Positions 15,629 to 22,073 of a stretch of 23,977 nt of DNA are shown in pieces. The stretch comes from a virus. The stretch is taken from the IMG/VR virus record IMGVR_UViG_3300022539_000093, positions 1-23,977 of that record; one strand, 5' to 3'. The notes beneath the pieces are model-generated. The model was not told where the DNA came from and searched no databases. It was given only the letters and a program-made list of their open reading frames with translations. The number at the start of each line of letters is the position of its first letter. The first letter of the stretch is position 1. The position numbers were made by a program, and so were the translations under genes.

Positions 15629-15976
15629 ATGGGTTTTCTGTCTGTGGTTGGCAAGGTTGCCGATGTGGTGGATAAGTTCGTGCCCGATACGGACAGGGCC
15701 AACGAATTGAAGGCCGAGATTGAGAACGCCCTCATTGACGCCCGTGCTCAGGTTGTGATATCCGAGTCGAAGGGCAGTTGGTTACAGCGGCACTGGCGAC
15801 CGATCACGATGATGGTTTTCGTGTTCATCATCTTCAATAACTATATCCTGGCGCAGTACCTGATCGCGCTCGGGGTCGATTTCCCGATTCTTCCCATACC
15901 GGGCGGTATGTGGAATTTACTCACCATCGGCATAGGCGGTTATGTGCTTGGCAGGTCGTGGGAAAAGAAGAAATGA
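15629..15976 (+). CDS. Holin, GTA-type (3TM family)
   Basis: 115 aa, with TAGGAGG upstream. An N-terminal amphipathic part (GFLSVVGKVADVVDKFVPD) and a helical linker rich in Ala/Glu lead into ESKGSWLQRHWRPITMMVFVFIIFNNYIL, then a second hydrophobic stretch around ALGVDFPILPIPGG, and MWNLLTIGIGGYVLGRSWEKK. The S.WLQR.WRP motif and the LLTIGIGGYV.GRS end are characteristic of the gene-transfer-agent-type holin family (3TMs). It should permeabilise the inner membrane at lysis. It ends the late operon; a 255-base spacer follows. Confidence 0.88.
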   Translation: MGFLSVVGKVADVVDKFVPDTDRANELKAEIENALIDARAQVVISESKGSWLQRHWRPITMMVFVFIIFNNYILAQYLIALGVDFPILPIPGGMWNLLTIGIGGYVLGRSWEKKK

Positions 15977-16037
15977 TCCGCAGCCTGCGCCCAACCCCCA
16001 CGTACCCGCTTATTTTCCCCTAACTGGAGTCTAACAC

Positions 16038-16060
16038 GGCCTTAACCGGATTTTAAGGCC
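16038..16060 (+). terminator. Hairpin after the lysis genes, possible terminator
   Basis: GGCCTTAA (16038-16045) pairs perfectly with TTAAGGCC (16053-16060) around a 7-base loop. It lies 62 bases after the holin stop. No T-run follows (CGCCACG), so if it terminates transcription it is not a standard intrinsic terminator. It could instead be a protein-binding palindrome. Confidence 0.35.
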
Positions 16061-16130
16061 CGCCACGTAGTTGGGCTTCCTAGAAGGTTAGCGTCCTTCA
16101 GCGACCTCCCAGAGCGTTATTTCCCCCCCT

Positions 16131-16160
16131 ATTAAATAATAATTAAAAAAGTAGTATCAT
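16131..16160 (+). promoter_or_regulatory. AT-rich candidate promoter region
   Basis: Thirty bases almost free of G and C interrupt GC-rich surroundings about 75-100 bases before the ATPase gene. TTAAAT and TAGTAT resemble weak -35 and -10 elements, but their 14-base gap is short. The position at the start of a new module makes a promoter plausible; exact elements are not defined. Confidence 0.25.
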
Positions 16161-16231
16161 CCCGCCCCTGGGGTGCTTATATTGGAGCCGTGAAAGGGTC
16201 CGAAACACGTAATAAATAAAGAGGTGATAAT

Positions 16232-17641
16232 ATGAACCGACTGGAGATTGATACGAAGGGGTTCGCCGAGCTCCAGGCCGGGAGGCCGAAGTGGAGTTTC
16301 GTTCGCGAGCTCGTATCGAACGCCTGGGATGAGGACGTGACCTTCTGTAAGGTCGACGTCATCAAGAACGGTAACCGGGCGGCGGTTATCACGGTGGAGG
16401 ATGACGGTGCCGGGTTCCGGGATATCAGGGACGCATACACGCTGTACGGGCATACGCCCAAGCGGGCCGATCCTACGGTACGCGGTCGTTTCAACCTCGG
16501 CGAGAAGGAGCTCGCCGCCATCGCGCTATCGATGCGGATCGAAACGACCTGCGGCGGGATCGAGTTCCCGCGGGGAGGTGGCCGGCGGAGGCTGACCAGG
16601 AGGCGTGAAAACGGAACGCTGGTGACTACCGAGGTGACGTGGACGAAAGCCGAAGTTAAGGAGGTAGTCGAGATGCTACGCCTGTTCATGCCGCCACCCG
16701 GTAAGCGGCTGATCGTGAACGACGAGACGTACTCGTCCCCCAGCGAGCCGATCGGCGCCCAGAAGGTAGCGCTCAATACGGTGATCGAGAGCGATGGCGT
16801 GCTGAAGGAATCGTATCGGATGACCGACGTGGTGATCCATCATAAACCTCATTGGACCGAAACGGGGTGGCTCTACGAACTGGGTATTCCGGTGCAGCCG
16901 CTGGCGTGCCGTTACTCGGCTGACGTGCAGCAGAAGGTGCCGATGCCGCCGAACCGCGATACCGTGGGCGATTGCTACCTCAGGGATATTTACGCGGTGA
17001 TCCTTAATAACGTCGCCGAAGGTCTTGATCCCGACGACTGTTCCGAGGCGTGGATCAGGCTTGCGATGGAGAGTTCCGATCTCGTTAGCGGTTCAGTACT
17101 CGCGGTCAGCAGAAAACGTTACGGCGAGAAGGTCGCGATCTGGTCGCCGGATTCGGAGGCCAACGAGAGGGCGATCGGCGCGGGTTTCATGCTCGTTCAT
17201 CCCCGTACGTTATCGGCATCTGAGAAGTCCCGCTTCAAAGAGGCGGGGATCGTCAGCGCCCACGAGAACTTCGGCGCGATCCCGAAAGCAGTGGACTATA
17301 TCCCGTTTGACGATTGGACGGAAGATATGATGATGTTAGCCAACTACGCCATATTCTTGAGTAACGAGCTACAGCGTAAGCGATTAAACGTGAGATTCTT
17401 CAGGGATTACGAGATTTCAGGGTTGGCGAATTTCTGCGATGGGACGATCACGTTCAATCTCGCCAAGATCACGCTCGATCCGATCATCCCTGGGCTGACG
17501 GGACTGATCCTGCACGAGCTTGCCCATCGGAAGGGTGAAGGACACTTCGATATAAAGTACATAAACGAGCTCGACCGGCTAGCGGGCGAGGCGGTTCATC
17601 TGGCGTTAGATAAGCCAGATGGGTTCCTGATAAAATCCTAA
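16232..17641 (+). CDS. GHKL ATPase fused to metzincin-type zinc motif
   Basis: 469 aa; GAGGTGAT precedes the ATG. The N-terminus is a GHKL (Hsp90/MutL/histidine-kinase type) ATP-binding domain: N-box E26-L-V-S-N30-A-W-D33, G1 box D58-G-A-G-F62, and a GRFNLGEKE segment (85-93) in the ATP-lid/G2 position. The middle (about 120-400) is not recognised. Near the end HELAHRKGEGH (428-438) matches the metzincin signature HEXXHXXGXXH exactly: three zinc-ligand histidines, catalytic Glu and the conserved Gly. No signal peptide, so it acts in the cytoplasm. As the first gene of the early-side module it may remodel or cleave a host target in an ATP-dependent way (inference). No His-kinase dimerisation domain is visible. 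Confidence 0.85.
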   Translation: MNRLEIDTKGFAELQAGRPKWSFVRELVSNAWDEDVTFCKVDVIKNGNRAAVITVEDDGAGFRDIRDAYTLYGHTPKRADPTVRGRFNLGEKELAAIALSMRIETTCGGIEFPRGGGRRRLTRRRENGTLVTTEVTWTKAEVKEVVEMLRLFMPPPGKRLIVNDETYSSPSEPIGAQKVALNTVIESDGVLKESYRMTDVVIHHKPHWTETGWLYELGIPVQPLACRYSADVQQKVPMPPNRDTVGDCYLRDIYAVILNNVAEGLDPDDCSEAWIRLAMESSDLVSGSVLAVSRKRYGEKVAIWSPDSEANERAIGAGFMLVHPRTLSASEKSRFKEAGIVSAHENFGAIPKAVDYIPFDDWTEDMMMLANYAIFLSNELQRKRLNVRFFRDYEISGLANFCDGTITFNLAKITLDPIIPGLTGLILHELAHRKGEGHFDIKYINELDRLAGEAVHLALDKPDGFLIKS

Positions 17642-17659
17642 CAAATAAAGGAGAGAAAC

Positions 17660-17863
17660 GTGAGAGTATCAAAAGTGATCTTGAACGATAAGGGAAGGCC
17701 GATCACGAAGGATCAGGCCAGGCGCGAATTAAGGGAATCTCTTCTCGCTGCGGTTCTCAATGCTTACAAAGATGGTTTACATCAGATCGAGATAGCCTTC
17801 GATATGACTATCGATGACAACGCCGAGATAACCGTAGGTGACCTGGCTAAACGGATCGTCTAG
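17660..17863 (+). CDS. Small phage protein, unknown
   Basis: 67 aa from a GTG start with AAAGGAGAG upstream. The sequence is charged: RVSKVILNDKGRPITKDQAR, then RELRESLLAAVLNAYKDGLHQ, then IEIAFDMTIDDNAEITVGDL. It has one helical centre flanked by beta-like segments, with no membrane segment or known motif. It is 18 bases after the ATPase stop and probably co-transcribed with it. After it the coding run stops for about 490 bases. Confidence 0.65.
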   Translation: MRVSKVILNDKGRPITKDQARRELRESLLAAVLNAYKDGLHQIEIAFDMTIDDNAEITVGDLAKRIV

Positions 17864-17946
17864 CCCATTATTAGTCCGGTCGGTACCGTCAGGGGAGACG
17901 CCTGGAGGGGCCCTCGACGTTCCGGTTCGACTCCGATTCGGGCGCA
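17863..17946 (+). other. tRNA-like sequence, degenerate
   Basis: GGTTCGACTCC at 17924-17934 matches the tRNA T-arm consensus (GGTTCGANTCC) exactly. TAGTCCGGTCGGTA at 17872-17885 resembles a D-arm (compare TAGCTCAGTCGGTA). Between them 17889-17905 folds as a 5-bp stem (one G-U) with a 7-base loop, like an anticodon arm. GCCC at 17863-17866 could pair with GGGC at 17940-17943. The D-stem and T-stem do not close properly, position 33 is G instead of U, and no CCA end is encoded. A functional tRNA is therefore unlikely; a tRNA relic, attachment-site core or tRNA mimic fits better. Confidence 0.4.
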
Positions 17947-18028
17947 TCCGGGGCGGTATGGTATCTGGGGAGATCCCAGAGCGGGCGCGGCAACTGCCTC
18001 ATGAAACACCGCCCCAATATTTTTTGAA

Positions 18029-18108
18029 TTGGCAGAGATGTAGCATCGGCTGGAGAAATCTTGCAAAATTCGTAAATGAGCTCAACGAATATCACTACTC
18101 TCTGCCAA
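18029..18108 (+). ncRNA. Candidate structured RNA closed by 10-bp inverted repeat
   Basis: TTGGCAGAGA (18029-18038) and TCTCTGCCAA (18099-18108) are perfect reverse complements. Inside, ATTCGT (18068-18073) pairs with ACGAAT (18085-18090), and GATG/CATC (18037-18047) may form a small hairpin that competes with the last two outer pairs. This gives an 80-nt multi-branched fold. The patch is more AT-rich than its surroundings. A compact inserted element with inverted ends, or a palindromic binding site pair, is an alternative. Transcription is not shown. Confidence 0.4.
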
Positions 18109-18274
18109 CGTTCTTTGAAATCCCCGTGCGGCGCGGTAGAGCCGTGTAAGATTGGGCATCGCTACTTGAGATCAGCGCCATTTAGGAACGGAATGGCCCG
18201 CGAGGGTAGGCCGAGTGGAGAATCCGGCCACGGGGATATTATTCAGGAGGTATCATTCAGGATCGGCGGTCGAT

Positions 18275-18325
18275 GAGACGGTAATATCACCTCCCGTCTC
18301 GTCTGGTTATCATTACCCAGACGGG
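18275..18325 (+). promoter_or_regulatory. Mutually exclusive hairpins upstream of the RHH gene
   Basis: GAGACGG (18275-18281) pairs with CCGTCTC (18294-18300). The overlapping CCCGTCT (18293-18299) instead pairs with AGACGGG (18319-18325), and CGTCTGG (18300-18306) pairs with CCAGACG (18317-18323). The first and second folds share bases, so only one can form. They end 30 bases before the GTG of the ribbon-helix-helix-like gene. This is the arrangement of an attenuator or of overlapping operator half-sites; no T-run marks a terminator. Confidence 0.4.
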
Positions 18326-18355
18326 CCGCTGATCCGCCTTTGAGAGAGAAAAGAC

Positions 18356-18700
18356 GTGAAAGATAAACATAGGATACGAGTGGACGACGAAGTCTGGAAG
18401 GTCATCCAGAACATCTCGACGCCGATAACGGACACGCCGAACAGCGCGTTACGTCGTCTGCTGAAGCTGGATATACCGCCGTCATCGAATGTCACGAGGA
18501 TCAACGTCCTGACGTTCAACGATATGGACGTCGGAGACATCAGGACGTTCCGACCAGCTCTCGGCGAAACCTTTCAGGGCTTGCAGGGTAGGCTCGCGGC
18601 GACCGCCCACAGATTCGGTCAGAAAATGCAACGTAATTTTACGACTACCAGCCGTCACCCGAGATATCCCGGGAAGATCGTACTGAAGAGGGTATCATGA
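18356..18700 (+). CDS. Ribbon-helix-helix-like DNA-binding protein
   Basis: 114 aa from GTG 18356, with GAGAGAG upstream. Residues 5-37 (HRIRVDDEVWKVIQNISTPI, then DTPNSALRRLLKL) fit a ribbon-helix-helix domain like the SeqA N-terminus: a basic beta-strand, a helix, and the DTPN..LRRLL second helix. The C-terminal half (DVGDIRTFRPALGETFQGLQ, then LAATAHRFGQKMQRNFTTTSR) resembles a small domain seen in phage proteins with a GK..G..F.TR pattern. Probably a transcriptional regulator or DNA-organising factor. Its upstream leader contains alternative hairpins that could be its own operator. The stop overlaps the next start. Confidence 0.6.
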   Translation: MKDKHRIRVDDEVWKVIQNISTPITDTPNSALRRLLKLDIPPSSNVTRINVLTFNDMDVGDIRTFRPALGETFQGLQGRLAATAHRFGQKMQRNFTTTSRHPRYPGKIVLKRVS

Positions 18701-18942
18701 GCGCCGTCAAGCACCGGGTCAATCGCGAGGTTATAACTCAACAGATCGCATACGTGCCGGTAGATGTGGTGAGACATTTCAAGGAGATGCAGGCCGATCG
18801 GAACATCCGTCTGCGCGCCGAACTGCTGATGAGGGCGCTGGCCGCCCTGGAGGTGGTGGAACGATATCCCGGGCTGACCGGCGAGCTGCGCGAGCGTCTG
18901 AAGGAAGAACCATATAGATTGGAAAGAACGGGAGAATTATGA
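18697..18942 (+). CDS. Small phage protein, unknown
   Basis: 81 aa, ATGA overlap with the regulator and ATGA overlap with the next gene. Mostly helical and basic: HRVNREVITQQIAYVPVDVVRHFKEM, then IRLRAELLMRALAALEVVERY. No cysteine cluster, membrane segment or known motif. The N-terminal VNREVITQQIAYVPVDVVRHF could be another strand-helix DNA-binding unit. Translationally coupled on both sides, so probably produced with the recombination proteins. Confidence 0.7.
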   Translation: MSAVKHRVNREVITQQIAYVPVDVVRHFKEMQADRNIRLRAELLMRALAALEVVERYPGLTGELRERLKEEPYRLERTGEL

Positions 18943-19880
18943 ACGATAAGGTTAAAGAGGGAGAGGTTCATACCGAGACCGGATTGGCTCCGGCAGATCG
19001 GGAGCATAGAATCCCGTTCGCCGAGGCGGTGGGATTCCAGACGAAGGAGGAGGTCGACAGGTTCATGGAGGCCGCCGAACGTAAGGTGGATATGCTCCAG
19101 AAGCTAAAGATCATCGCGCTGAAGGCGACCAAGCCGTCGGACTGGGTAGACGAGGCTGGATCCCCGTACCTCCAGGCGACCGGGTCCGAGGCGGTAGCCC
19201 ACGTCTTCGGGCTGTCGATCACCAGCCACCGATCCGAGAAGATCTGGGCGGATGACAGCGAGGGGCGTTACTATATCTACAAGCATTACGCGCAGATCGG
19301 CCTGGCCGGTCGCGTCATGGATATCCAGGGGAAGTGCTCACAACGGGATAAATTCCTATCTATGAAGTACGGCAAGCGGGTCGAGCCGGACGAGACCAAT
19401 ATCGATCAGAAAGCGTACAGCAACATGTTAGGTAACGGTATCAAACGTTTCCTGGGTCTGCGGAACATCACCTGGGAGGAACTCGAGGAAGTTAATATCG
19501 CTAGGAGCGACGTAAAGTCGGTGGAGTATGGTAAGAAGGCTTCCGATAAGGCTGGGGCCGGAAAATCCGGCGGGAAGAAAGAGGGCGAGAAGTCGACCGG
19601 CACAATAGACGAGGCCAGAATAGAACTGCGGGCGATCATCGAGAAGCTCTACGGGATCGGGGATGAAGATATTCAGAAGGGCGTCCGCGAACTGAGCGGT
19701 TTTACGAACGATAAAGATAAGTTCATCTACAAGAACCATATCACGGAGCTCTCCCGTAACTGGCTGTTCAGGACGCTGAAGAAGGCCCGTGACGATCTGG
19801 GTGCGATGAAATCTGAGGATAAAAAAGAAGAGCCGCCAACCGAAGAACAGCCAAATAAAGACGACGATATTCCGTTTTAA
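18939..19880 (+). CDS. Candidate single-strand annealing/binding protein with SSB-like tail
   Basis: 313 aa, coupled to the preceding gene. Residues 65-100 (ATKPSDWVDEAGSPYLQATGS, then EAVAHVFGLSI) and the middle (YYIYKHYAQIGLAGRVMDIQ, then CSQRDKFL, then DETNIDQKAYSNMLGNGIKRF, LGLRNITWEEL) resemble phage proteins I associate with single-strand annealing (Erf/Sak/RecT-like functional class), though the exact family is not certain. Residues 200-220 are a flexible Lys/Gly linker. The last residues, DDDIPF, are identical to the bacterial SSB C-terminal tip that recruits SSB-interacting proteins. A Cas4-like exonuclease lies two genes downstream, as in exonuclease/annealase pairs. It could instead be a dedicated ssDNA-binding protein. 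Confidence 0.6.
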   Translation: MNDKVKEGEVHTETGLAPADREHRIPFAEAVGFQTKEEVDRFMEAAERKVDMLQKLKIIALKATKPSDWVDEAGSPYLQATGSEAVAHVFGLSITSHRSEKIWADDSEGRYYIYKHYAQIGLAGRVMDIQGKCSQRDKFLSMKYGKRVEPDETNIDQKAYSNMLGNGIKRFLGLRNITWEELEEVNIARSDVKSVEYGKKASDKAGAGKSGGKKEGEKSTGTIDEARIELRAIIEKLYGIGDEDIQKGVRELSGFTNDKDKFIYKNHITELSRNWLFRTLKKARDDLGAMKSEDKKEEPPTEEQPNKDDDIPF

Positions 19881-19889
19881 GGAGACAAC

Positions 19890-20174
19890 ATGAAGGTACT
19901 CGCGCATAATGATAATAAGGATATCTACGTACTTGAGGCGAGCGGCGCGGAGGTAAGAATTATCGCGCTGATCGAGGGTGCGCTGGAAGGTCAGACGCGG
20001 GAAGATGAAGTGGGTAGGGAACCGAACAGGATGCCGAGGCTCCCGGACCACGAGAAGATGGTCACGATCCTGTTGAACTTCCTGTCCGCTATGCGGGACC
20101 ACAACGACTTCGCGAGGTCATTCGAGGTGCTGAAGGAACTGCTGGCCGAACATAAAGAGGAGGATTCATCATGA
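19890..20174 (+). CDS. Small acidic phage protein, unknown
   Basis: 94 aa; AAGGAGA lies 7 bases before the ATG. Charged throughout: KVLAHNDNKDIYVLEASGAE and VRIIALIEGALEGQ at the N-terminus, then LLNFLSAMRDHNDFARSFEVL and a Lys/Glu-rich end. The beta-then-helix pattern suggests one small domain. No motif recognised. Lying between the annealing-protein candidate and the exonuclease, with an ATGA overlap into the latter, it is likely part of the same recombination operon. Confidence 0.7.
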   Translation: MKVLAHNDNKDIYVLEASGAEVRIIALIEGALEGQTREDEVGREPNRMPRLPDHEKMVTILLNFLSAMRDHNDFARSFEVLKELLAEHKEEDSS

Positions 20175-21100
20175 TCGACATCATCGCGGCGATCGATACC
20201 TTCAAGGCCGAGAAGATCAAAGTTTACCCGGTACACACGAACCGGGCCAGCGCGCTCGGGGACCCATGCGAAAGACGGCTGGTCCTCGAGCGCACCGACT
20301 GGAATAAGAAGGCGGCGTACGATCTCAGATTGCAGTACATATTCGATGAGGGGAACCACCAGGAGAAGGCGATCAAGCGTGACCTCGCCGATGCCGGCAT
20401 CGACGTGATCGGGCAGCAGCGCCCGGTGGAATGGAAGGAGCATAACATCACCGGCCACATGGACGGCTTCGTGCTCGTCGACGATGTACAGATCCCGCTG
20501 GAGGTCAAGACGTCCAGCCCGTTCACTTGGGTGAAGATCGATACGTACGAAGATCTAATGAGGCTATCCCGCAGCCGACCGTGGCTGGCGAAGTGGTCGG
20601 CCCAGATGCAGATATACTTGCTGCTCGCCGAGTACGAGGAGGGGATCATTCTGATCAAGAATAAGACCAGCGGCCAGTTCAAGCAGATCGACGTCAGCCT
20701 GGATTATAATTATGCCGAGGCCCTCATACAAAAGGCTGACCGGATCGAGAGTCACGTAAAGAACGGTACCAGGCCGGATTTCGTGCAGGATCAGTCGCTC
20801 TGCCTCGACTGCCCGCTGGCACACGTCTGTATGCCGCCGCTGGATTACGGGGACGAGCTGGAGATCGTCACGGACGCCGAGATCATCGAGATGCTGGAGC
20901 GTCGGATGGTGTTGAGGCCCGCCAAGAAGGAGTACGACGATCTCGATAAGGTGGTCAAGGCCGCCCTTGGGGAACGAAAGAACGCGCTGGTCGGTAATTA
21001 CCGCGCCACCACGAAGAGCTATACCCGAAAGGGTTATACCGTTAAGGAGGCGAAGGTGACCAGATGGGAATTCGAGAAGATTGAGGAAGCGTCATCATAA
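20171..21100 (+). CDS. Cas4/RecB-like PD-(D/E)XK exonuclease with Fe-S cluster
   Basis: 309 aa, ATGA overlap with the preceding gene. Catalytic motifs of the PD-(D/E)XK fold are visible: GHMD (95-98), E111-V-K113 in PLEVKT, and Q145-M-Q-I-Y149 matching QxxxY. Cys33 (GDPCERR) together with C211-x2-C214-x5-C220 gives the four-cysteine arrangement that holds a 4Fe-4S cluster in Cas4, AddB and related phage nucleases. The family resects DNA ends to make single strands. With the annealing candidate at 18939 and the resolvase at 21601 it forms a recombination set. No CRISPR array or cas1/cas2 is present, so a phage recombination role is more likely than spacer acquisition. Confidence 0.87.
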   Translation: MIDIIAAIDTFKAEKIKVYPVHTNRASALGDPCERRLVLERTDWNKKAAYDLRLQYIFDEGNHQEKAIKRDLADAGIDVIGQQRPVEWKEHNITGHMDGFVLVDDVQIPLEVKTSSPFTWVKIDTYEDLMRLSRSRPWLAKWSAQMQIYLLLAEYEEGIILIKNKTSGQFKQIDVSLDYNYAEALIQKADRIESHVKNGTRPDFVQDQSLCLDCPLAHVCMPPLDYGDELEIVTDAEIIEMLERRMVLRPAKKEYDDLDKVVKAALGERKNALVGNYRATTKSYTRKGYTVKEAKVTRWEFEKIEEASS

Positions 21101-21125
21101 TAGACCACAAGAAGGAGAATAAATT

Positions 21126-21617
21126 ATGAGTGAAAAAATCACGTTTAGTAAGATAGCCGTGAAGGGCGAGGGCGAGAGCCTAAAGGTCCACTTGACCTTC
21201 GTCGCCCCCACGGAGGCCGGCAGCGAGGAACACGACATCATATCGAAAGACGCGCCGCTCGATTCGTTCCTGGCGGCCATGAGGAAGTTCGACGGGCATG
21301 TCGGATATATGTGCGATTTCCCGAAGGAGTACGCCCAAGGCTGCGTGGTCCATACCGTCTCGCTATCGGATCAGAAAGGTAGGATCGGGCTGATCCTGTC
21401 GGCCAGAAAAGATCTTGGGAGCGGGAAAGCGTTCAATTTCAACACGCCCCGTTACGACGAGCCCGCTGAAGATGAGACCACCGAATACTCGCTTAGTCGG
21501 CAGACACTCAAAGCCGTGAACGACCTGATCAAAGAAGCTAACCGTTACCGACTCGGGGAACGTTCGCAGATCGGGATGTTCGAGGATAAAAAGGAGCCTG
21601 ATGCCACAAAATCTTAG
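21126..21617 (+). CDS. Phage protein of the recombination operon, unknown
   Basis: 163 aa; AAGGAG lies upstream of the ATG. Beta-rich: ITFSKIAVKGEGESLKVHL, then VAPTEAGSEEHDIISKDAPL, then LIKEANRYRLG with an acidic/basic C-terminal tail. Residues about 70-95 (GCVVHTVSLSDQKGRIGLILS) form a further strand pair. No catalytic motif seen. Possibly an ssDNA-binding or nuclease partner given its place between exonuclease and resolvase, but that is guilt by association. The RuvC-like gene starts inside its last 17 bases. Confidence 0.7.
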   Translation: MSEKITFSKIAVKGEGESLKVHLTFVAPTEAGSEEHDIISKDAPLDSFLAAMRKFDGHVGYMCDFPKEYAQGCVVHTVSLSDQKGRIGLILSARKDLGSGKAFNFNTPRYDEPAEDETTEYSLSRQTLKAVNDLIKEANRYRLGERSQIGMFEDKKEPDATKS

Positions 21618-22071
21618 CATCCTCGCCCTGGACCTCGCGACGAAGCTCGGCTGGGCGTTCGCTGCGTTCGAGATGCCGATCGTCTCCGGGGTCCAGAACT
21701 TCACCCCGAACCGATGGGACGGCGCCGGTGTACGTTATCTACTGTTTCGGGCCTGGCTGAAAAAGACCTTCCTGCACGATTCGTTACCAAACCTGGTGGT
21801 ATACGAGGAAGTGCCGCGGCACCTCGGAAGGGCTGCGGCCGCCGTATATCACGGCTTCCTGGCTGAGCTTCAGGCCTGGGGAGAGCAGAACGAGATCCCA
21901 TATAAAGGGATCCCGATCGCGACGATTAAGAAGTTTGCGACGGGTAAGGGGAACGCGAATAAGCAGGCGATGATGGACGCTGCCCGAGCGAGAGGTTGGA
22001 GGTTCGAGGACGACAATGAGGCCGACGCGCTCTGGCTACTGGAGGTAGCGACCGACATGATAGGGGAATAA
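21601..22071 (+). CDS. RuvC-like Holliday junction resolvase
   Basis: 156 aa; AAGGAGC precedes the ATG within the upstream gene. An RNase H fold of RuvC type is supported by LSILALDLATKLGWA (catalytic D11 at the end of strand 1), the central VVYEEVPRH (E69 or E70), and the late DDNEADALWLL (D138 and D142), the usual acidic residues that bind two Mg ions. Spacing and length agree with phage RuvC-like resolvases. Likely function: cutting branched DNA before packaging and during recombination, together with the exonuclease and annealing candidate upstream. Confidence 0.85.
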   Translation: MPQNLSILALDLATKLGWAFAAFEMPIVSGVQNFTPNRWDGAGVRYLLFRAWLKKTFLHDSLPNLVVYEEVPRHLGRAAAAVYHGFLAELQAWGEQNEIPYKGIPIATIKKFATGKGNANKQAMMDAARARGWRFEDDNEADALWLLEVATDMIGE

Positions 22072-22073
22072 AC

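Larger units (their letters stand above)
15977..16231 (+). other. Spacer between late and early modules
   Basis: 255 bases with no plausible gene. It contains a perfect 8-bp hairpin at 16038-16060, a smaller GAAGG/CCTTC hairpin at 16083-16099, and an AT-rich stretch at 16131-16160. GAGGTGAT lies just before the ATG at 16232. The order of hairpins then AT-rich DNA then ribosome site suits the end of the late transcript and the start of a new one. Confidence 0.6.
17864..18355 (+). other. Gene-poor structured region
   Basis: About 490 bases without a convincing gene. An open frame at 17838-18149 exists but has no good start signal, overlaps the previous gene and has no recognisable composition. 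The region holds the tRNA-like sequence, a 10-bp inverted repeat (18029-18108), a nested stem at 18199-18235 (CCCG/CGGG outside GGCCG/CGGCC) and alternative hairpins at 18275-18325. An unused GGAGG at 18246-18250 is followed by no normal start codon. This looks like untranslated RNA or a control region. Confidence 0.6.

Noticed and set aside
16161-16176. CCCCTGGGG palindrome before the ATPase gene
   Set aside because: The loop is too small for a stable hairpin and no operator symmetry extends beyond it.
17863-17946. Functional tRNA gene
   Set aside because: D and T stems do not close, the anticodon loop lacks U33 and no proper acceptor or CCA is present.
17838-18149. 103-codon + strand open frame
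   Set aside because: It starts inside the preceding gene, spans the tRNA-like sequence and the inverted repeat, and has no good start signal or family pattern.
20171-21100. Cas4 as part of a CRISPR system
   Set aside because: No cas1, cas2, effector or repeat array nearby; neighbours are recombination genes.
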